A stretch of DNA of 64,000 nt from Lachnospiraceae bacterium MD335 (GCA_000403335.2 KE159628.1:419734-483733), one strand, 5' to 3'; shown: positions 17,048-26,851, numbered from the stretch's first letter. The notes: generated from the sequence alone by a model not told the origin. Program-made: numbers and translations.

Positions 17048-17698
17048 ATGACCAGACGCCTGACTGCGGACTCCCGTGACTGCCGCCGTCTCTCCCGTTT
17101 ATTCTCTGAATCCCGTCTTTCCATATCGGAAGCATGCACAATTTGGATTCCGTTCCAGATATCCTCCAGGTCCTGCATCAGATCCCAGCTTTCCCTGCGC
17201 TCTGCACGGACATTCTGGATCTCAAAGGAAAAATACCGGCCGTGGTATTCAGAAAAAAAGAGTTTCGTAAAATAGTGGTTCCTCACTCTCTCCTTTATTC
17301 TGTCCTGACAGAGTGCCCTTCAAACAGTGTGCCGCTTAAGTCATTTCTAAGATAACATCATGCTCCTGGAGATATTCGTGTTTCAACTTACACTCTTTCT
17401 TTTCATAAGGGCAGTGGATGGTAGCCATATCATTTTCAAAAGTCCACTCAATCCCCATGTAACTCATGTTGCTGTGGCACTGGAGTCCTTTGCACTGCAG
17501 GCCGCAGGGCGTCTTAAAAGTCCGCTCAAATATCCACCATCTTTCATAAGTAAAGCCTCCGTCATAATTATCAAGGCTCTTTTCCTGCCACATGGGTACG
17601 TCAACCCTTACATAGTCCGGATGGTGCTCTGCGCTGAATCCTTCCTCCAGCAGCCGTTTTGTCAAAGCATTGTATTTCTCATGTTCTTTTTCTCTCAT
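17048..17698 (-). pseudogene. Internally deleted copy of the Cys-rich ICE protein
   Basis: The N-terminal ~118 codons (17,346-17,698) and part of the C-terminal region (17,048-17,335) match the intact gene at 55,053-56,258. The middle, with most of the Cys pairs, and the QLSLF end are lost. The deletion joint near 17,340 creates an early stop. The start follows GAGGAGG as in the intact copy. Confidence 0.85.
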
Positions 17699-17709
17699 TT
17701 TGTTCCTCC

Positions 17710-17913
17710 TCACAGCCCCTGGCAGGGGCGCATACCAAAATAGTTTTCCATGCGGTCCCGCAGCCTTTCCGCCGACATATCATATTCCCCGGTAATACAG
17801 GATTCACAGCACGGATATTTGTACGCCAGGGTTTTCGATAACCGATCCTCCCAGCTGTTTAACTGCTTACCGCATTTGTTACAGTCCTGATCCAGCCATC
17901 TTACTTTCTGCAA
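17710..17913 (-). CDS. Small zinc-ribbon-like ICE protein, copy 1
   Basis: 67 residues from a TTG start, with GGAAGG upstream. Two Cys pairs (DCNKCGKQ and PCCESC) separated by about 23 residues suggest a zinc ribbon; the rest is charged and helical. A near-identical copy lies at 56,270. It is upstream of, and probably coupled to, the Cys-rich gene, which is broken here. Function unknown. Confidence 0.65.
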   Translation of the reverse strand: MQKVRWLDQDCNKCGKQLNSWEDRLSKTLAYKYPCCESCITGEYDMSAERLRDRMENYFGMRPCQGL

Positions 17914-17987
17914 TCGATCTTCACCTTCCTTTCTTCCTTGTGAATGTTGTTGTTGTATCCTTATATGCCTTCCGGCTTTCAGGCAGC

Positions 17988-18055
17988 AAAAAAGCAGGAA
18001 TGACTTTCTTATTCCTGGCGTCCGCAGTTTCCTGTGAACCAGTGTCATTCCTGCT
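17988..18055 (-). promoter_or_regulatory. Leader hairpin with U run, copy 1 of 3
   Basis: AGCAGGAATGAC at 17,993-18,004 pairs exactly with GTCATTCCTGCT at 18,044-18,055. An inner CTGG/CCAG stem and, on the gene strand, a U run follow. Related elements occur at 47,398-47,472 and 56,546-56,614, each just upstream of ICE genes. Confidence 0.7.
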
Positions 18056-18707
18056 CTGAACAGAGATTATAAATTTTTAACACATAACTATTGAAAAAAT
18101 GGTTGATTATCTCAAAAAGCCTTGATTTACAGGCATACAAGCAGAATTTCTACAAGCTCTAATATCAGTACAGCATTGAACGAATAAAAGAAAATTGAAT
18201 ATGACACAGACACGGCGTTTCTCTATCCCATAACAGGGAGAACGGAAACGCCGCTTTTTATACCCTCATGTTACACAATAGAAACAAAATATGCCTATTT
18301 TCCAAAAGAATCTCAACCGAGTTTGCCCAATATTAGAAAATCCAATGCAATTAACAAAACACCCTTTCCTATCCCTTCCTTTCCGTTCCTCTAGCCACTC
18401 TCCCTTTGACGGGAAAACAGTACCACAGCCGGAATGGAAGCAAACGGATTAAAAGCTACCAAAGAAAAAATAAGTTTCCGAGCAAGCATAGGAAAAGAGT
18501 ACCCTTTTCCGTAAATCTGCCCGTCTGCGGCTTGCCGGACAGATTTGCTTGTTGGGAAATATCCCAAACCATCTTAATAGTTCTCTCACTACCTACAACA
18601 CCGTACAAGACGATTAAAATGCCAAGCATTATTTAAATTCTTGAATTCATTCGGCTAACCGTATATAATTATAGTGATAGAACTTAGGAAAGCGAGGGAG
18701 ACCGAAA
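18056..18707. other. Noncoding gap with two hairpins before the resistance operon
   Basis: A terminator-like CGGCGTTTC/GAAACGCCG hairpin followed by T5 lies at 18,213-18,260. A second hairpin with AAATCTG/CAGATTT arms lies at about 18,509-18,543. A TATAAT-like box near 18,664 may start the resistance operon. No supported gene. Confidence 0.5.
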
Positions 18708-18899
18708 ATGTTAGAGTTTATTTCTGCCCCAGAAGCGGCGAAGAAATGGGGCATTTCAGAAAGACGGGTGCAAAAGCTATGTGAGGAAAACCGCATACCA
18801 GGTGTAGCAAAATTTAGTCGGCTATGGCTGATACCAAAAGACGCTGAAAAACCAACAGATGCCCGGTTGAAAGCAGAAAGGAAGAAAAAACATGAATAA
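18708..18899 (+). CDS. Small HTH protein leading a two-component operon
   Basis: 63 residues: APEAAKKWGISERRVQKLCE is a MerR/excisionase-type HTH, followed by SRLWLIPKDAEKPTDAR and a basic tail. GCGAGGGAG precedes the ATG. It overlaps the response regulator gene by eight bases. The same domain is fused to the MerR regulator at 15,820. It likely helps regulate the operon, but its target is unknown. Confidence 0.75.
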   Translation: MLEFISAPEAAKKWGISERRVQKLCEENRIPGVAKFSRLWLIPKDAEKPTDARLKAERKKKHE

Positions 18900-19584
18900 A
18901 GTTTTAATTATTGATGATGATAAAGAGCTTTGTGCATTGATTAAACAGAGTATTTTACAAGAGAATATAGAAGCTGACTGCTGCTATTCCGGGAAATCCG
19001 GCTTGCTGCAACTAAAAGAAAAGGAATACCAGCTTGTCATACTGGACGTAATGATGCCCGGTTTCGATGGCTTTGAAACATTAGAACAGATTAGACAAGA
19101 AAGCAGTCTGCCTATCTTAATGTTTACATCAAAAAATGACAGCGCTTCAAAAGTGCGTGGCTTGCGGGCGGGAGCCGATGATTATTTAACAAAACCTTTT
19201 GATATGGACGAGCTGGTTGCCCGTATTGTTTCATTGATTAGACGATATACCCGCTTCAACCAAAAAGACGGACAGACACAGAAATTTGAGTTTGACGGGT
19301 TGACGATTGATTTTAACAGCCGTTCCATTGTCACAATAAATGGAGAATATGAACTTCCCCCGAAAGAATTTGATCTTCTTCTGTTCCTTGCTAAAAATCA
19401 AGGAAAAATACTGACAAAACAGCAAATATATGAAAAAGTATGGGGCGAAGAATATGTGTATGATGATAGTAATATTATGGCAATCATTAGCCGTTTGCGG
19501 AAAAAAATAGAAGAAAATCCCGGCAGCCCTAAATATATACAGACGGTAAAAGGGATTGGCTATCATTTCAGTAAGGAGGTATGA
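18892..19584 (+). CDS. OmpR-family response regulator
   Basis: 230 residues. Receiver domain with the acidic pair DDD near the N terminus, phospho-acceptor in LVILDVMMPG (residue about 53) and Lys in LTKPFD. The C-terminal winged helix (YELPPKEFDLLLFLAKNQGK, then YEKVWGEEY) is of OmpR/VanR type. It forms an operon with the kinase next door and probably binds the four 11-bp repeats upstream of the ABC genes. Confidence 0.9.
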   Translation: MNKVLIIDDDKELCALIKQSILQENIEADCCYSGKSGLLQLKEKEYQLVILDVMMPGFDGFETLEQIRQESSLPILMFTSKNDSASKVRGLRAGADDYLTKPFDMDELVARIVSLIRRYTRFNQKDGQTQKFEFDGLTIDFNSRSIVTINGEYELPPKEFDLLLFLAKNQGKILTKQQIYEKVWGEEYVYDDSNIMAIISRLRKKIEENPGSPKYIQTVKGIGYHFSKEV

Positions 19585-19587
19585 TCG

Positions 19588-20511
19588 TTGTTTACAGAAG
19601 CTGTCATTGTGATTGGAATAGTGATTGTCCTTTTTTCTGTTTGCAGTTCTGCGCTGACCGTCCGGCGTGTAAAAAAGCAGATTTCGGAAATATCTGACGC
19701 TTTAGAAGATATAAAAAATGGGAATGGAAACAGGCGTATTTTAGCAGAAACACATGAGCTTATTGCCCCACTTGCTTATGCAATCAATGATATTATCCTG
19801 TCTTATGAAAAAAGGCTTTCTGCCTATCACCAGACGGACGAAACAAACAGGCAGCTTATGACGAGCCTTTCCCATGATGTAAGGACACCGCTTACCACAC
19901 TGATTGGGTATTTGGACGCTGCACACAAAGGGATTGTAGACGGAAAAGAACGTGACGACTATATAGAAACTGCCCGCCGGAAAGCGCATGACTTGAAAGA
20001 ATATATAGACGTGCTTTTTGATTGGTTTAAGTTAGGTTCTAATGAATTTTCCATGAACATAGCGGAGATTGATTTAACAGAGCTGACACGGAATATACTA
20101 ATTGACTGGATACCGATATTTGAAGATACACAGGTAGGTTTCACGATTGACATTCCAGAACAGCCTTTCCGGGTGCAGATTGACCCGGACGGATATATGC
20201 GGATATTAAACAACCTGATACAAAATGTAATCTCCCATAGCCATGCAGATAAAATTGAAATCGCTTTATCGGAACAGAACGGGAATATAAAAATTCTCCT
20301 GTCTGATAATGGAATAGGGATTGACAAGGAGGACTTAAAGCATATTTTTGATCGGCTGTATAAATGCGATAAAGGACGGTCTGAAAAAGGCAGCGGTCTT
20401 GGTCTGTCTATCGTACATGAGCTTGTTGAAAAATTAAACGGAACAATAACGGCAGACAGCACACCGGGGAAAGGAACAATTTTCACCTTGTTTTTTCCTT
20501 TGATAGACTAA
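19588..20511 (+). CDS. Sensor histidine kinase of the antimicrobial-peptide type
   Basis: 307 residues from a TTG start with AAGGAGG upstream. One N-terminal helix (AVIVIGIVIVLFSVCSSAL), a HAMP-like linker, then the kinase core: H box SLSHDVRTPLTTL, N box NLIQNVISHS, G1 DNGIGID and G2 GSGLGLSIV. It lacks a large external sensor, like kinases that take their signal from a partner ABC transporter or from lantibiotics. Confidence 0.88.
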   Translation: MFTEAVIVIGIVIVLFSVCSSALTVRRVKKQISEISDALEDIKNGNGNRRILAETHELIAPLAYAINDIILSYEKRLSAYHQTDETNRQLMTSLSHDVRTPLTTLIGYLDAAHKGIVDGKERDDYIETARRKAHDLKEYIDVLFDWFKLGSNEFSMNIAEIDLTELTRNILIDWIPIFEDTQVGFTIDIPEQPFRVQIDPDGYMRILNNLIQNVISHSHADKIEIALSEQNGNIKILLSDNGIGIDKEDLKHIFDRLYKCDKGRSEKGSGLGLSIVHELVEKLNGTITADSTPGKGTIFTLFFPLID

Positions 20512-20515
20512 TCAG

Positions 20516-20538
20516 CTCCCGCCCCCTTACGGCGGGAG
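20516..20538 (+). terminator. Terminator after the kinase gene
   Basis: CTCCCGCC and GGCGGGAG form a perfect 8-bp GC-rich stem just after the kinase stop codon. Confidence 0.6.
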
Positions 20539-20570
20539 TAATTATTTGTAAAAATCTTCCTTCTCCAAAT

Positions 20571-20625
20571 TGCAAGGTTAATGCAAGATTGGTGCAAGGT
20601 TAATGCAAGGTTGGTGTGATAGAAT
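20571..20625 (+). promoter_or_regulatory. Four 11-bp direct repeats at the ABC operon promoter
   Basis: Four consecutive units of TGCAAGRTTRR start at 20,571, 20,582, 20,593 and 20,604, then TAGAAT follows at 20,620-20,625. Repeats in 11-bp phase in place of a -35 box fit activation by an OmpR-type regulator, presumably the product at 18,892. Confidence 0.75.
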
Positions 20626-20705
20626 GGCAGATATGAAAAGGAGGTAAAATCCTCTGCTCCTGCAAAGGCAGTCGCATTTTACTCCGCAAAACAAGGAGGA
20701 TTGCA

Positions 20706-21656
20706 ATGAGCAAATATGTAATTGAAACGAAAAATCTTACAAAGCAATACGGAACACAAAAAAGTGTTGCTAATCTGAACATTCATGTTCAAAAAGGGCG
20801 TATTTATGGTCTGCTTGGCAGAAATGGAGCCGGAAAAACGACCACAATGAAAATGCTGCTCGGACTGACGCAGCCGACTTCCGGGGAAGTGTCGATTTGG
20901 GGAAAGCCTTTGGCGGCAAATGAAAAGAAGCTGCTGCCCCGTATTGGCAGCCTGATTGAATCCCCCGGATTTTATCCGAATCTTACCGCTACGGAAAACC
21001 TGCGTATTTTTGCTACCCTGCGGGGTGTGCCGAACCGAGGCGCAATTAAAAACGCACTTGATCTGGTTGGTCTGCCTTACAAAGATAAAAAGCTGTTTTC
21101 CCAATATTCACTTGGCATGAAACAGCGGCTGGCGATTGCCCTTGCCATTATGCATGACCCGGAACTTTTGATTTTGGACGAACCGATTAACGGTCTTGAC
21201 CCGATTGGAATTGCAGAAGTCCGTTCCTTTATCCGTGACCTCTGCAATGAGCGTGGAAAAACAATTTTGATTTCCAGTCATATCCTTTCTGAAATTGCAT
21301 TATTGGCTGATGATATAGGCATTATTGACCACGGTACATTGCTGGAAGAAGAAAGTCTTGCAGAACTGGAAGCAAAGAGCAGCAAGCATATCCGGTTTAT
21401 TGTTTCTGATACGGCACAGGCGGCAAGAATTTTAGAACGTATCTTTCATGAAAGCCAGTTTACCATACAGGATGACCACAATATACAGGTGCATAACCTT
21501 GATTTACCAATAGGAAAAATTGTTACTGCTTTTGTAGAAAATGGCTTGGAAGTATCGGAAGCCGCAACTTTAGAAGAAAGCCTTGAAGATTACTTCAAAC
21601 GTGTAACAGGGGGTGAGGGGATTCAATGTCGTCAACTTAAGCCGAAAATCCGCTAA
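20706..21656 (+). CDS. Lantibiotic-protection ABC transporter ATPase (LanF/BcrA type), 3' end altered by IS
   Basis: 316 residues with Walker A GRNGAGKTTT, signature YSLGMKQRLAIA, Walker B LLILDEPINGLDP and SSHILSEI. Without the IS, the frame would have ended ...TGGEGIA at the target site. The IS4-family insertion replaces the last residue with a short IS-encoded tail (QCRQLKPKIR), which probably spares activity. It works with the two permeases beyond the IS to expel cationic peptides, under the two-component system upstream. Confidence 0.88.
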   Translation: MSKYVIETKNLTKQYGTQKSVANLNIHVQKGRIYGLLGRNGAGKTTTMKMLLGLTQPTSGEVSIWGKPLAANEKKLLPRIGSLIESPGFYPNLTATENLRIFATLRGVPNRGAIKNALDLVGLPYKDKKLFSQYSLGMKQRLAIALAIMHDPELLILDEPINGLDPIGIAEVRSFIRDLCNERGKTILISSHILSEIALLADDIGIIDHGTLLEEESLAELEAKSSKHIRFIVSDTAQAARILERIFHESQFTIQDDHNIQVHNLDLPIGKIVTAFVENGLEVSEAATLEESLEDYFKRVTGGEGIQCRQLKPKIR

Positions 21657-23043
21657 CTATAAATTTACGCGTATGAAAAAACCATTTGTTATTCCGTGAT
21701 GACTCACTTTCCTTTTGAAATGTCTGTCTGGACGGATAATGGACCTTACGTTTTTGGCGCGCTGAATCAATTGCTGCAGTTTATCCTTGTAACACCGGAT
21801 ATTTATTAAACACCGGATATATCTGGAAACTGCGCCTATGATGTAGCTTCTGTTTAATTGGTATCTATGTCTGCCCCTGTTCAATTCTTCCCTGATTTCA
21901 TTTTCTGTAGAGGATTTAATCAATGCAGACAGGTTTGATATAAATAAAACTGCATACAGTTCCTGGCGAATTGCCTGGGGATTTTTCCCGGAAAAATTCT
22001 CCAACCGTACCCTTGTTTTAAGTTCCCCATACTTAGTCTCTATTGACCATCTTTTGTGGTAAAGGTACTGATGGTAATGCATATCCTGATGTTCTTCAAA
22101 AAGATTGCTGACAAGTATATGCGGCTCTTCCCCGGAGGTGTCTTTTATTACGCGCAGGCTGACTGTTCTGCCTTTGTGGATGTCTGATACGCTATGCTCT
22201 CCGTCAGGGCATTCATTGACACATGAGAGAAAGGAATGCGTACACCTGATCAGGTAAAAAAATCCCTTATCCTCAAGTTCGTATATCAGCTCTCTAGATG
22301 GATAGCCACGGTCAAACAGGATTAAGTTTTTGTATCCTTTGCCATTTATGAGCGCCTCTGATGAGAGAAGTTTGCGGGCATGTTCTCTTTCGCCAACGGA
22401 TATTCCCGTAAATACAGCATCCACAATCAGGTCATTCGTAACATCATATAATGCTGTCAGTCTCGCGGAAGGATAAGAGTGCTGATTGCCACCTTTTAAG
22501 CCAAATTCAGTCTCGTTGTTTTTGTTGTGGTCAACGGCAATTTCGGAACCGTCAACGGCAAATACACGGTATCCATCCCATGTCCTGGGATGGTTTGTGA
22601 ACCGGAACAGGTCGGTCGATAAATTAAAAATATCTTCAAAAGCAAGCGGTGATATTTTATAGCGCGCTTTTGAAAAAGCCTGTTTGGAAATGGAAAAGTT
22701 TTTTTTATCGAAAAACAAATCCAGTTCTGTAGTCAGTGACTTTTGCGGCATACTCAGCACAAAATACATTATGTCCTGGAATGAAAGCTTTCTGTTTCTT
22801 GTAAAGGCAGTTTTTTCGAGACAGTGCTTTTCTTTAAACGAAGCAGAAGCAATAAGGTCTTTAACATTTTTAATAAGCTTACAGATGCTGTTTTTCTTGA
22901 ACATATGGATACCTCGCAATCAATAAGATAATTAATTGCGTGGCAACATTTTTCGGCGTACCTGTCAAGTGTTTTTATTAATTTTTTTGAATTTTTTTCT
23001 GCTATGTAAGAAGGAGTAACTATGGCTTAAGTTGACGACATTG
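21624..23043. mobile_element. IS4-family insertion sequence, complete
   Basis: 1,420 bp bounded by perfect 20-bp inverted repeats beginning CAATGTCGTC, with a 10-bp target duplication TGAGGGGATT at 21,614-21,623 and 23,044-23,053. It separates the ABC ATPase from its first permease gene. Intact ends and exact duplication indicate a recent insertion. Confidence 0.93.
21657..22904 (-). CDS. IS4-family DDE transposase
   Basis: 415 residues. Catalytic region: first Asp in FAVDGSEIAVD, second in LILFDRGYPS, and the IS4 YREK signature in YHKRWSIETKYGELKTR. The RNase-H-like core is interrupted by a beta-rich insert as is usual for the family. Start at 22,904 follows GAGG; a TTG five codons upstream is possible. 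Confidence 0.92.
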   Translation of the reverse strand: MFKKNSICKLIKNVKDLIASASFKEKHCLEKTAFTRNRKLSFQDIMYFVLSMPQKSLTTELDLFFDKKNFSISKQAFSKARYKISPLAFEDIFNLSTDLFRFTNHPRTWDGYRVFAVDGSEIAVDHNKNNETEFGLKGGNQHSYPSARLTALYDVTNDLIVDAVFTGISVGEREHARKLLSSEALINGKGYKNLILFDRGYPSRELIYELEDKGFFYLIRCTHSFLSCVNECPDGEHSVSDIHKGRTVSLRVIKDTSGEEPHILVSNLFEEHQDMHYHQYLYHKRWSIETKYGELKTRVRLENFSGKNPQAIRQELYAVLFISNLSALIKSSTENEIREELNRGRHRYQLNRSYIIGAVSRYIRCLINIRCYKDKLQQLIQRAKNVRSIIRPDRHFKRKVSHHGITNGFFIRVNL

Positions 23044-23840
23044 TGAGGGGATTGCTTAAACTGGTTATATGCGAATTTGCAAAATTAAAGCGCAAAAAAT
23101 TTATATGGCTGGTTGTTCTTTCTGCGTTTTTATTTCCCGTGCCGCTAACCGTATTGATGACAATGCCGCAGACAGCAGAACGATATGACAGTAAGATAGC
23201 GATTTTCAATGATTACTTTCAGTCGGTTATGGGCTATGGGGTAGAATTGCTTTTACCGTGCATGATCGGGGTGATTGCAGCCATGCTCTTTTTTATGGAA
23301 CGGGATAATGATACTTTCAAAAATCTGCGCACAATTCCCATAACAGGCACACAGATGATTTTGGCAAAGATTATTGTCCTGTTCTTTTTTGGGATTGTTT
23401 TTAGTTTGACATCAGCTCTTATAACAATCCTGTGCGGCGGGCTGATTGCAGAAGTAAACAGTATTGCTTATAGATTATTTTTTGCGTTGGAAATGGGAAT
23501 TTTTATTACAGCCGGGACGCTGCCGTTAATCGTCCTTGTTGTTTTCTTTAGCAAGAATTATATATTTTCTGTTTTATTGTGTGTTTTTTACAGTGTTTTA
23601 AGTATGACAGCCGAATCCTCTTTTGGCGCACTGCCTAAAGCGATGTGCTGGCTGATGCCAATTCCGCTTACAACCCTGTGGAGCGCAGGAAATTTAACCG
23701 CGCATGGCACTATGGACGGTGTGGGGATGTTGGAAAATTTAATTCCGACTACATTTCAGACAATCACTATTTTAGCCGTTATCGCTTTGCTTTCCGTTAT
23801 AGTGATTGATTATATGTATAAAAAGAGAGGGGACGAATGA
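23043..23840 (+). CDS. Lantibiotic-type ABC permease (first of two)
   Basis: 265 residues, six helices, N terminus LVICEFAKLKRKKFIWL typical of LanE/LanG-like permeases. The GTG start codon spans the IS border: its G is the last base of the IS and TG comes from the target duplication. The original ribosome binding site now lies on the other side of the IS. The IS end instead supplies AAGGAG with a three-codon mini-ORF (ATG GCT TAA) just upstream, so expression level is uncertain. Confidence 0.82.
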   Translation: MRGLLKLVICEFAKLKRKKFIWLVVLSAFLFPVPLTVLMTMPQTAERYDSKIAIFNDYFQSVMGYGVELLLPCMIGVIAAMLFFMERDNDTFKNLRTIPITGTQMILAKIIVLFFFGIVFSLTSALITILCGGLIAEVNSIAYRLFFALEMGIFITAGTLPLIVLVVFFSKNYIFSVLLCVFYSVLSMTAESSFGALPKAMCWLMPIPLTTLWSAGNLTAHGTMDGVGMLENLIPTTFQTITILAVIALLSVIVIDYMYKKRGDE

Positions 23841-23841
23841 T

Positions 23842-24621
23842 ATGTTTCGCATGGTTAAGACCGAAATATGGAAATTAAAGCGGTATCATATGATATGGGC
23901 AGGTGTTTTCCTGATGCTGCTCTCCGTCGTTTTAACGCTTTTTTCCACAACAGCATTGGACGGAACGGTCTGGACATTTTCTTTCTTTACGGAACAGGTG
24001 ATCAAAAATAATGTTACCATGATTTTTCCCATGTGTATTGCTTTGATTGCCGGATATATTATAGCAAGGGAAGCAAAAGACGATACGCTGAAAAGTATTT
24101 TGACGATACCTGTTTCATATAGCAGTTTATTGTGGGGGAAACTGCTTGTATGTGCATTGCTTTCTTTGTTTTTTGGACTGGTAAGTGCGGCATTTACGGT
24201 AATCGCTGATTTGATGATGGGATTTCCGGGAATTTCTGTAACATCAATATTGCAGACATTTATTCAGATTATTCTCAACTGTCTGTTTTTGTATATTGCA
24301 GTCATGCCTGTAATTGCATTCGCTGCCCGTATATCAAACGGACATATGATTGGAACAATTATTGCTTTTGTTTATGGCTATGGTGGTATGTTTGCCTCTG
24401 GAAATGCTGCATTAGCAAATATTTATCCTGTTACTGCAAGTTTAGGCTTAATAAGCTATCGAAGCTACGATCCGGCTGTACATTGGAATGTGTTAATCTG
24501 TCTGTTTAGTATGATTTCCGTATTGATGATTACTGCTGTTCTTGTATTCACTGCAAAAGGAAACGTGCCAGTCAAGGCAGCAAAAAAGCACAAAAAAACA
24601 ATAACAAAAAAAGGTTGGTAG
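23842..24621 (+). CDS. Lantibiotic-type ABC permease (second of two)
   Basis: 259 residues, six helices, N terminus MVKTEIWKLKRYHMIWAGVF, the same family as the gene before. Start at 23,842 lies one base after the upstream stop. The C-terminal tail is Lys-rich. Together with the ATPase at 20,706 it forms a LanFEG-like immunity transporter. Confidence 0.85.
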   Translation: MFRMVKTEIWKLKRYHMIWAGVFLMLLSVVLTLFSTTALDGTVWTFSFFTEQVIKNNVTMIFPMCIALIAGYIIAREAKDDTLKSILTIPVSYSSLLWGKLLVCALLSLFFGLVSAAFTVIADLMMGFPGISVTSILQTFIQIILNCLFLYIAVMPVIAFAARISNGHMIGTIIAFVYGYGGMFASGNAALANIYPVTASLGLISYRSYDPAVHWNVLICLFSMISVLMITAVLVFTAKGNVPVKAAKKHKKTITKKGW

Positions 24622-24634
24622 CGGAGGATATAGG

Positions 24635-25020
24635 AATGAAGAAAAAAATGTCTATCGGGATTGCAGCAGTTGTAATACTTATTGTAGGTTTTATTGGTTT
24701 TTTGTATGTGGTTCCTTTCGGGAAGTGGCAGCACATACTACTATTCACAGATTGATAACAGTAAAATAGAACAGACCGAATCAAAAGGCGGTGTAATTAA
24801 CTTTAGTGGAAGTATGGATTACTCATACACTTTATTTTCTTACGATGAGAATGGAAAAGGAAAAGACATTACATTCGGAACATCAAAGGAATTGAAAGAG
24901 GGAGCTTTTATCCGTTTAACGGTAATGCCGATCCGGGGTGTTCTTGAATGGAAAGAGGTGCAATATGATGAACTTCCTGCCGCTGTGCAGAGCAACTATA
25001 CAGGACCAACGAGTGAATAA
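24635..25020 (+). pseudogene. yxeA: YxeA-like secreted protein with a frameshift
   Basis: It starts MKKKMSIGIAAVVILIVGFI after GGAGG, a signal-anchor. Near 24,715-24,725 the frame must shift to continue into STYYYSQIDNSKIEQTESKG and LTVMPIRGVLEWKEVQYDEL, the YxeA/DUF1093 domain. YxeA genes accompany YxdLM-type peptide-sensing ABC transporters. It is a single-base lesion or base-call error. Confidence 0.7.
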
Positions 25021-25063
25021 GGGCGGTTATAGGTTTGGAATTAAAAATAGAAAGGCTGATGTC

Positions 25064-25537
25064 ATGTGCTATAAGAGAATACGTTTCCATTTCCTTTCAA
25101 TAAGTGTTTTGATATTTAATTTGACACTTACAGGGTGTTCAAAAGATGAAATCTTAGATCAGTATAATAAGGTTGTCCAAACAGCCGGAAATACAGCACT
25201 CACAAGCGATTTTTCACTGAAAGGGGATCGGGCATATGGGGATGATTGTTATACAGGGACTTATACGGCAGATTATAAGGACTTTTCTAAAACAGAATAT
25301 CTTTTTGGTGGAACTTCTATCGAGCGTGAAAACGGCAAAGATATTTCTGTTTCCTGCGACTTGGAAATTACCGAGGGAACAGCGCAAGTGTTTTGGGTTT
25401 CTGGCAGTGATAATCCGATGATCCTGCTTGAAGCAACTGGCAGCTATTCCGAAACAATAACACTGCCGGAAGGCGGGAACTATATTGGCGTTATTGGAAA
25501 CAATTTTACAGGGCATTTAGAAATGAATATAGAATAA
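25064..25537 (+). CDS. Lipoprotein of the peptide-resistance operon
   Basis: 157 residues. The signal peptide ends in a lipobox LTGC, so it should be tethered outside the membrane. The mature part is beta-rich with YTADYKDFSKTEYLFGG and a final GNNFTGHLEMNIE strand. No family is recognised. It is last in the operon, downstream of the LanFEG-like transporter, where immunity lipoproteins of the LanI kind are often found, so capture of a peptide at the surface is a guess. Confidence 0.65.
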   Translation: MCYKRIRFHFLSISVLIFNLTLTGCSKDEILDQYNKVVQTAGNTALTSDFSLKGDRAYGDDCYTGTYTADYKDFSKTEYLFGGTSIERENGKDISVSCDLEITEGTAQVFWVSGSDNPMILLEATGSYSETITLPEGGNYIGVIGNNFTGHLEMNIE

Positions 25538-25547
25538 TAATCTGCCG

Positions 25548-25582
25548 GACGACGGCAAAAGAAAAAAAGCCGTCGTTTCTTT
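25548..25582 (+). terminator. Terminator of the resistance operon
   Basis: GACGACGGC and GCCGTCGTT enclose an A-rich loop, followed by TTTCTTTT. Confidence 0.7.
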
Positions 25583-25704
25583 TAGTACAGAAGCGAGAAT
25601 CTTTGCCTAAAGATATGGCGGCTAAAGGAGTTAGCCGCCATGAATCTGCTACAATAAATACAGGCATATCAAGGCTCTTTACGACACGGAAAGGAGCAAA
25701 AACA

Positions 25705-26851
25705 ATGTCAGAGAAAAGACGGGAGATATGCATACAAATATACCGATACTTTTGGTAAAGTGCAATTTGTCTATGTGTGGAAGTTAGTGTCTACGGACAA
25801 GACCCCAGCCGGGAAGCGTGATGACATATCCCTTAGAGAAAAGGAAAAAGAGATACAAAAAGACCTTGACGACGGGATAGACACAATTGGAAAGAAAATG
25901 ACCGTCTGCGAGCTTTACGCGAAGCAGAACCGCCACCGGGGGAATGTAAGGCATAACACCACAAAGGGGCGCGAACGGCTGATGAAGCTGTTAGAAGCGG
26001 ATAAACTTGGTTCCTGCCCCATTGACAGTGCGAAGCTGTCCGACGCGAAAAAATGGGCGTTGCGCATGAAAGAAAAGAGAATATCCTACAAGACTATAAA
26101 CAATGACAAGCGTTCCCTGAAAGCTGCTTTTTACACAGCGATACAGGACGACTGCATAAGGAAGAACCCCTTTGACTTCCAGCTAAACACCATGATCGGG
26201 GACGACACAGAGCCGAAAGTACCCCTCACAACAAAGCAGGAAGAAAGCCTTTTATCCTTTATGTAAGGTGATAGCGTCTATCAGAAATACCGTGACGAGG
26301 TTATCATACTGCTGGGGACGGGGCTTAGGATTTCCGAACTCTGCAGGCTGACTGAAACCGACCTTGACTTTGAAAACCGGGTAATCAATGTAGACCACCC
26401 GCTTTTACGGAGCGCAGAAACAGGCTACTACATAGAGAAGTCCAAAACGCAGAACGGTATCAGACAAATTCCAATGAGTGAAAAAGTGTATGAAGCGTTG
26501 GGGCGCGTGTTGGAGAACCGCAAAGGAACGAAACTGATCACCGTTGACGGTTACAGCAGTTTCCTTTTCCTCAACCGGGACGGTTGCCCGAAAACGAATG
26601 TGAACTATGCTACCATGTTCCGGGGGCTTGCAAAGAAGTACAACAAGTGCCATGAGGAAGCGTTACCCAAAGTAATGACACCCCACACCCTGCGCCATAC
26701 ATTCTGCACCAATTTAGCCAATGCTGGCATGAACCCGAAAGCGTTACAGTATATCATGGGACATTCCAACATCACCATGACGCTGAACTATTACGCACAC
26801 GCAACATTCGCTTCCGCAAGGGCTGAAATGGAAAGGTTGATTGCAGCATAG
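25705..26851 (+). pseudogene. Tn916-type integrase, inactivated
   Basis: Starts MSEKRR like Tn916 Int but lacks about 17 codons and shifts frame near 25,722. An in-frame TAA at 26,264-26,266 interrupts the middle (LLSFM*GDSVYQKY). Otherwise the tyrosine recombinase catalytic residues are all present: Arg in GLRISELC, HTLRHTF, GHSN and the nucleophile Tyr in LNYYAH. It is a dead relic of a separate Tn916-like insertion within ICE-A. Confidence 0.9.

Noticed and set aside
18434..18514. A 26-codon ORF (MEANGLKATKEKISFRASIG...)
   Set aside because: No ribosome binding site, runs into a terminator-like hairpin, and no homology is recognised.
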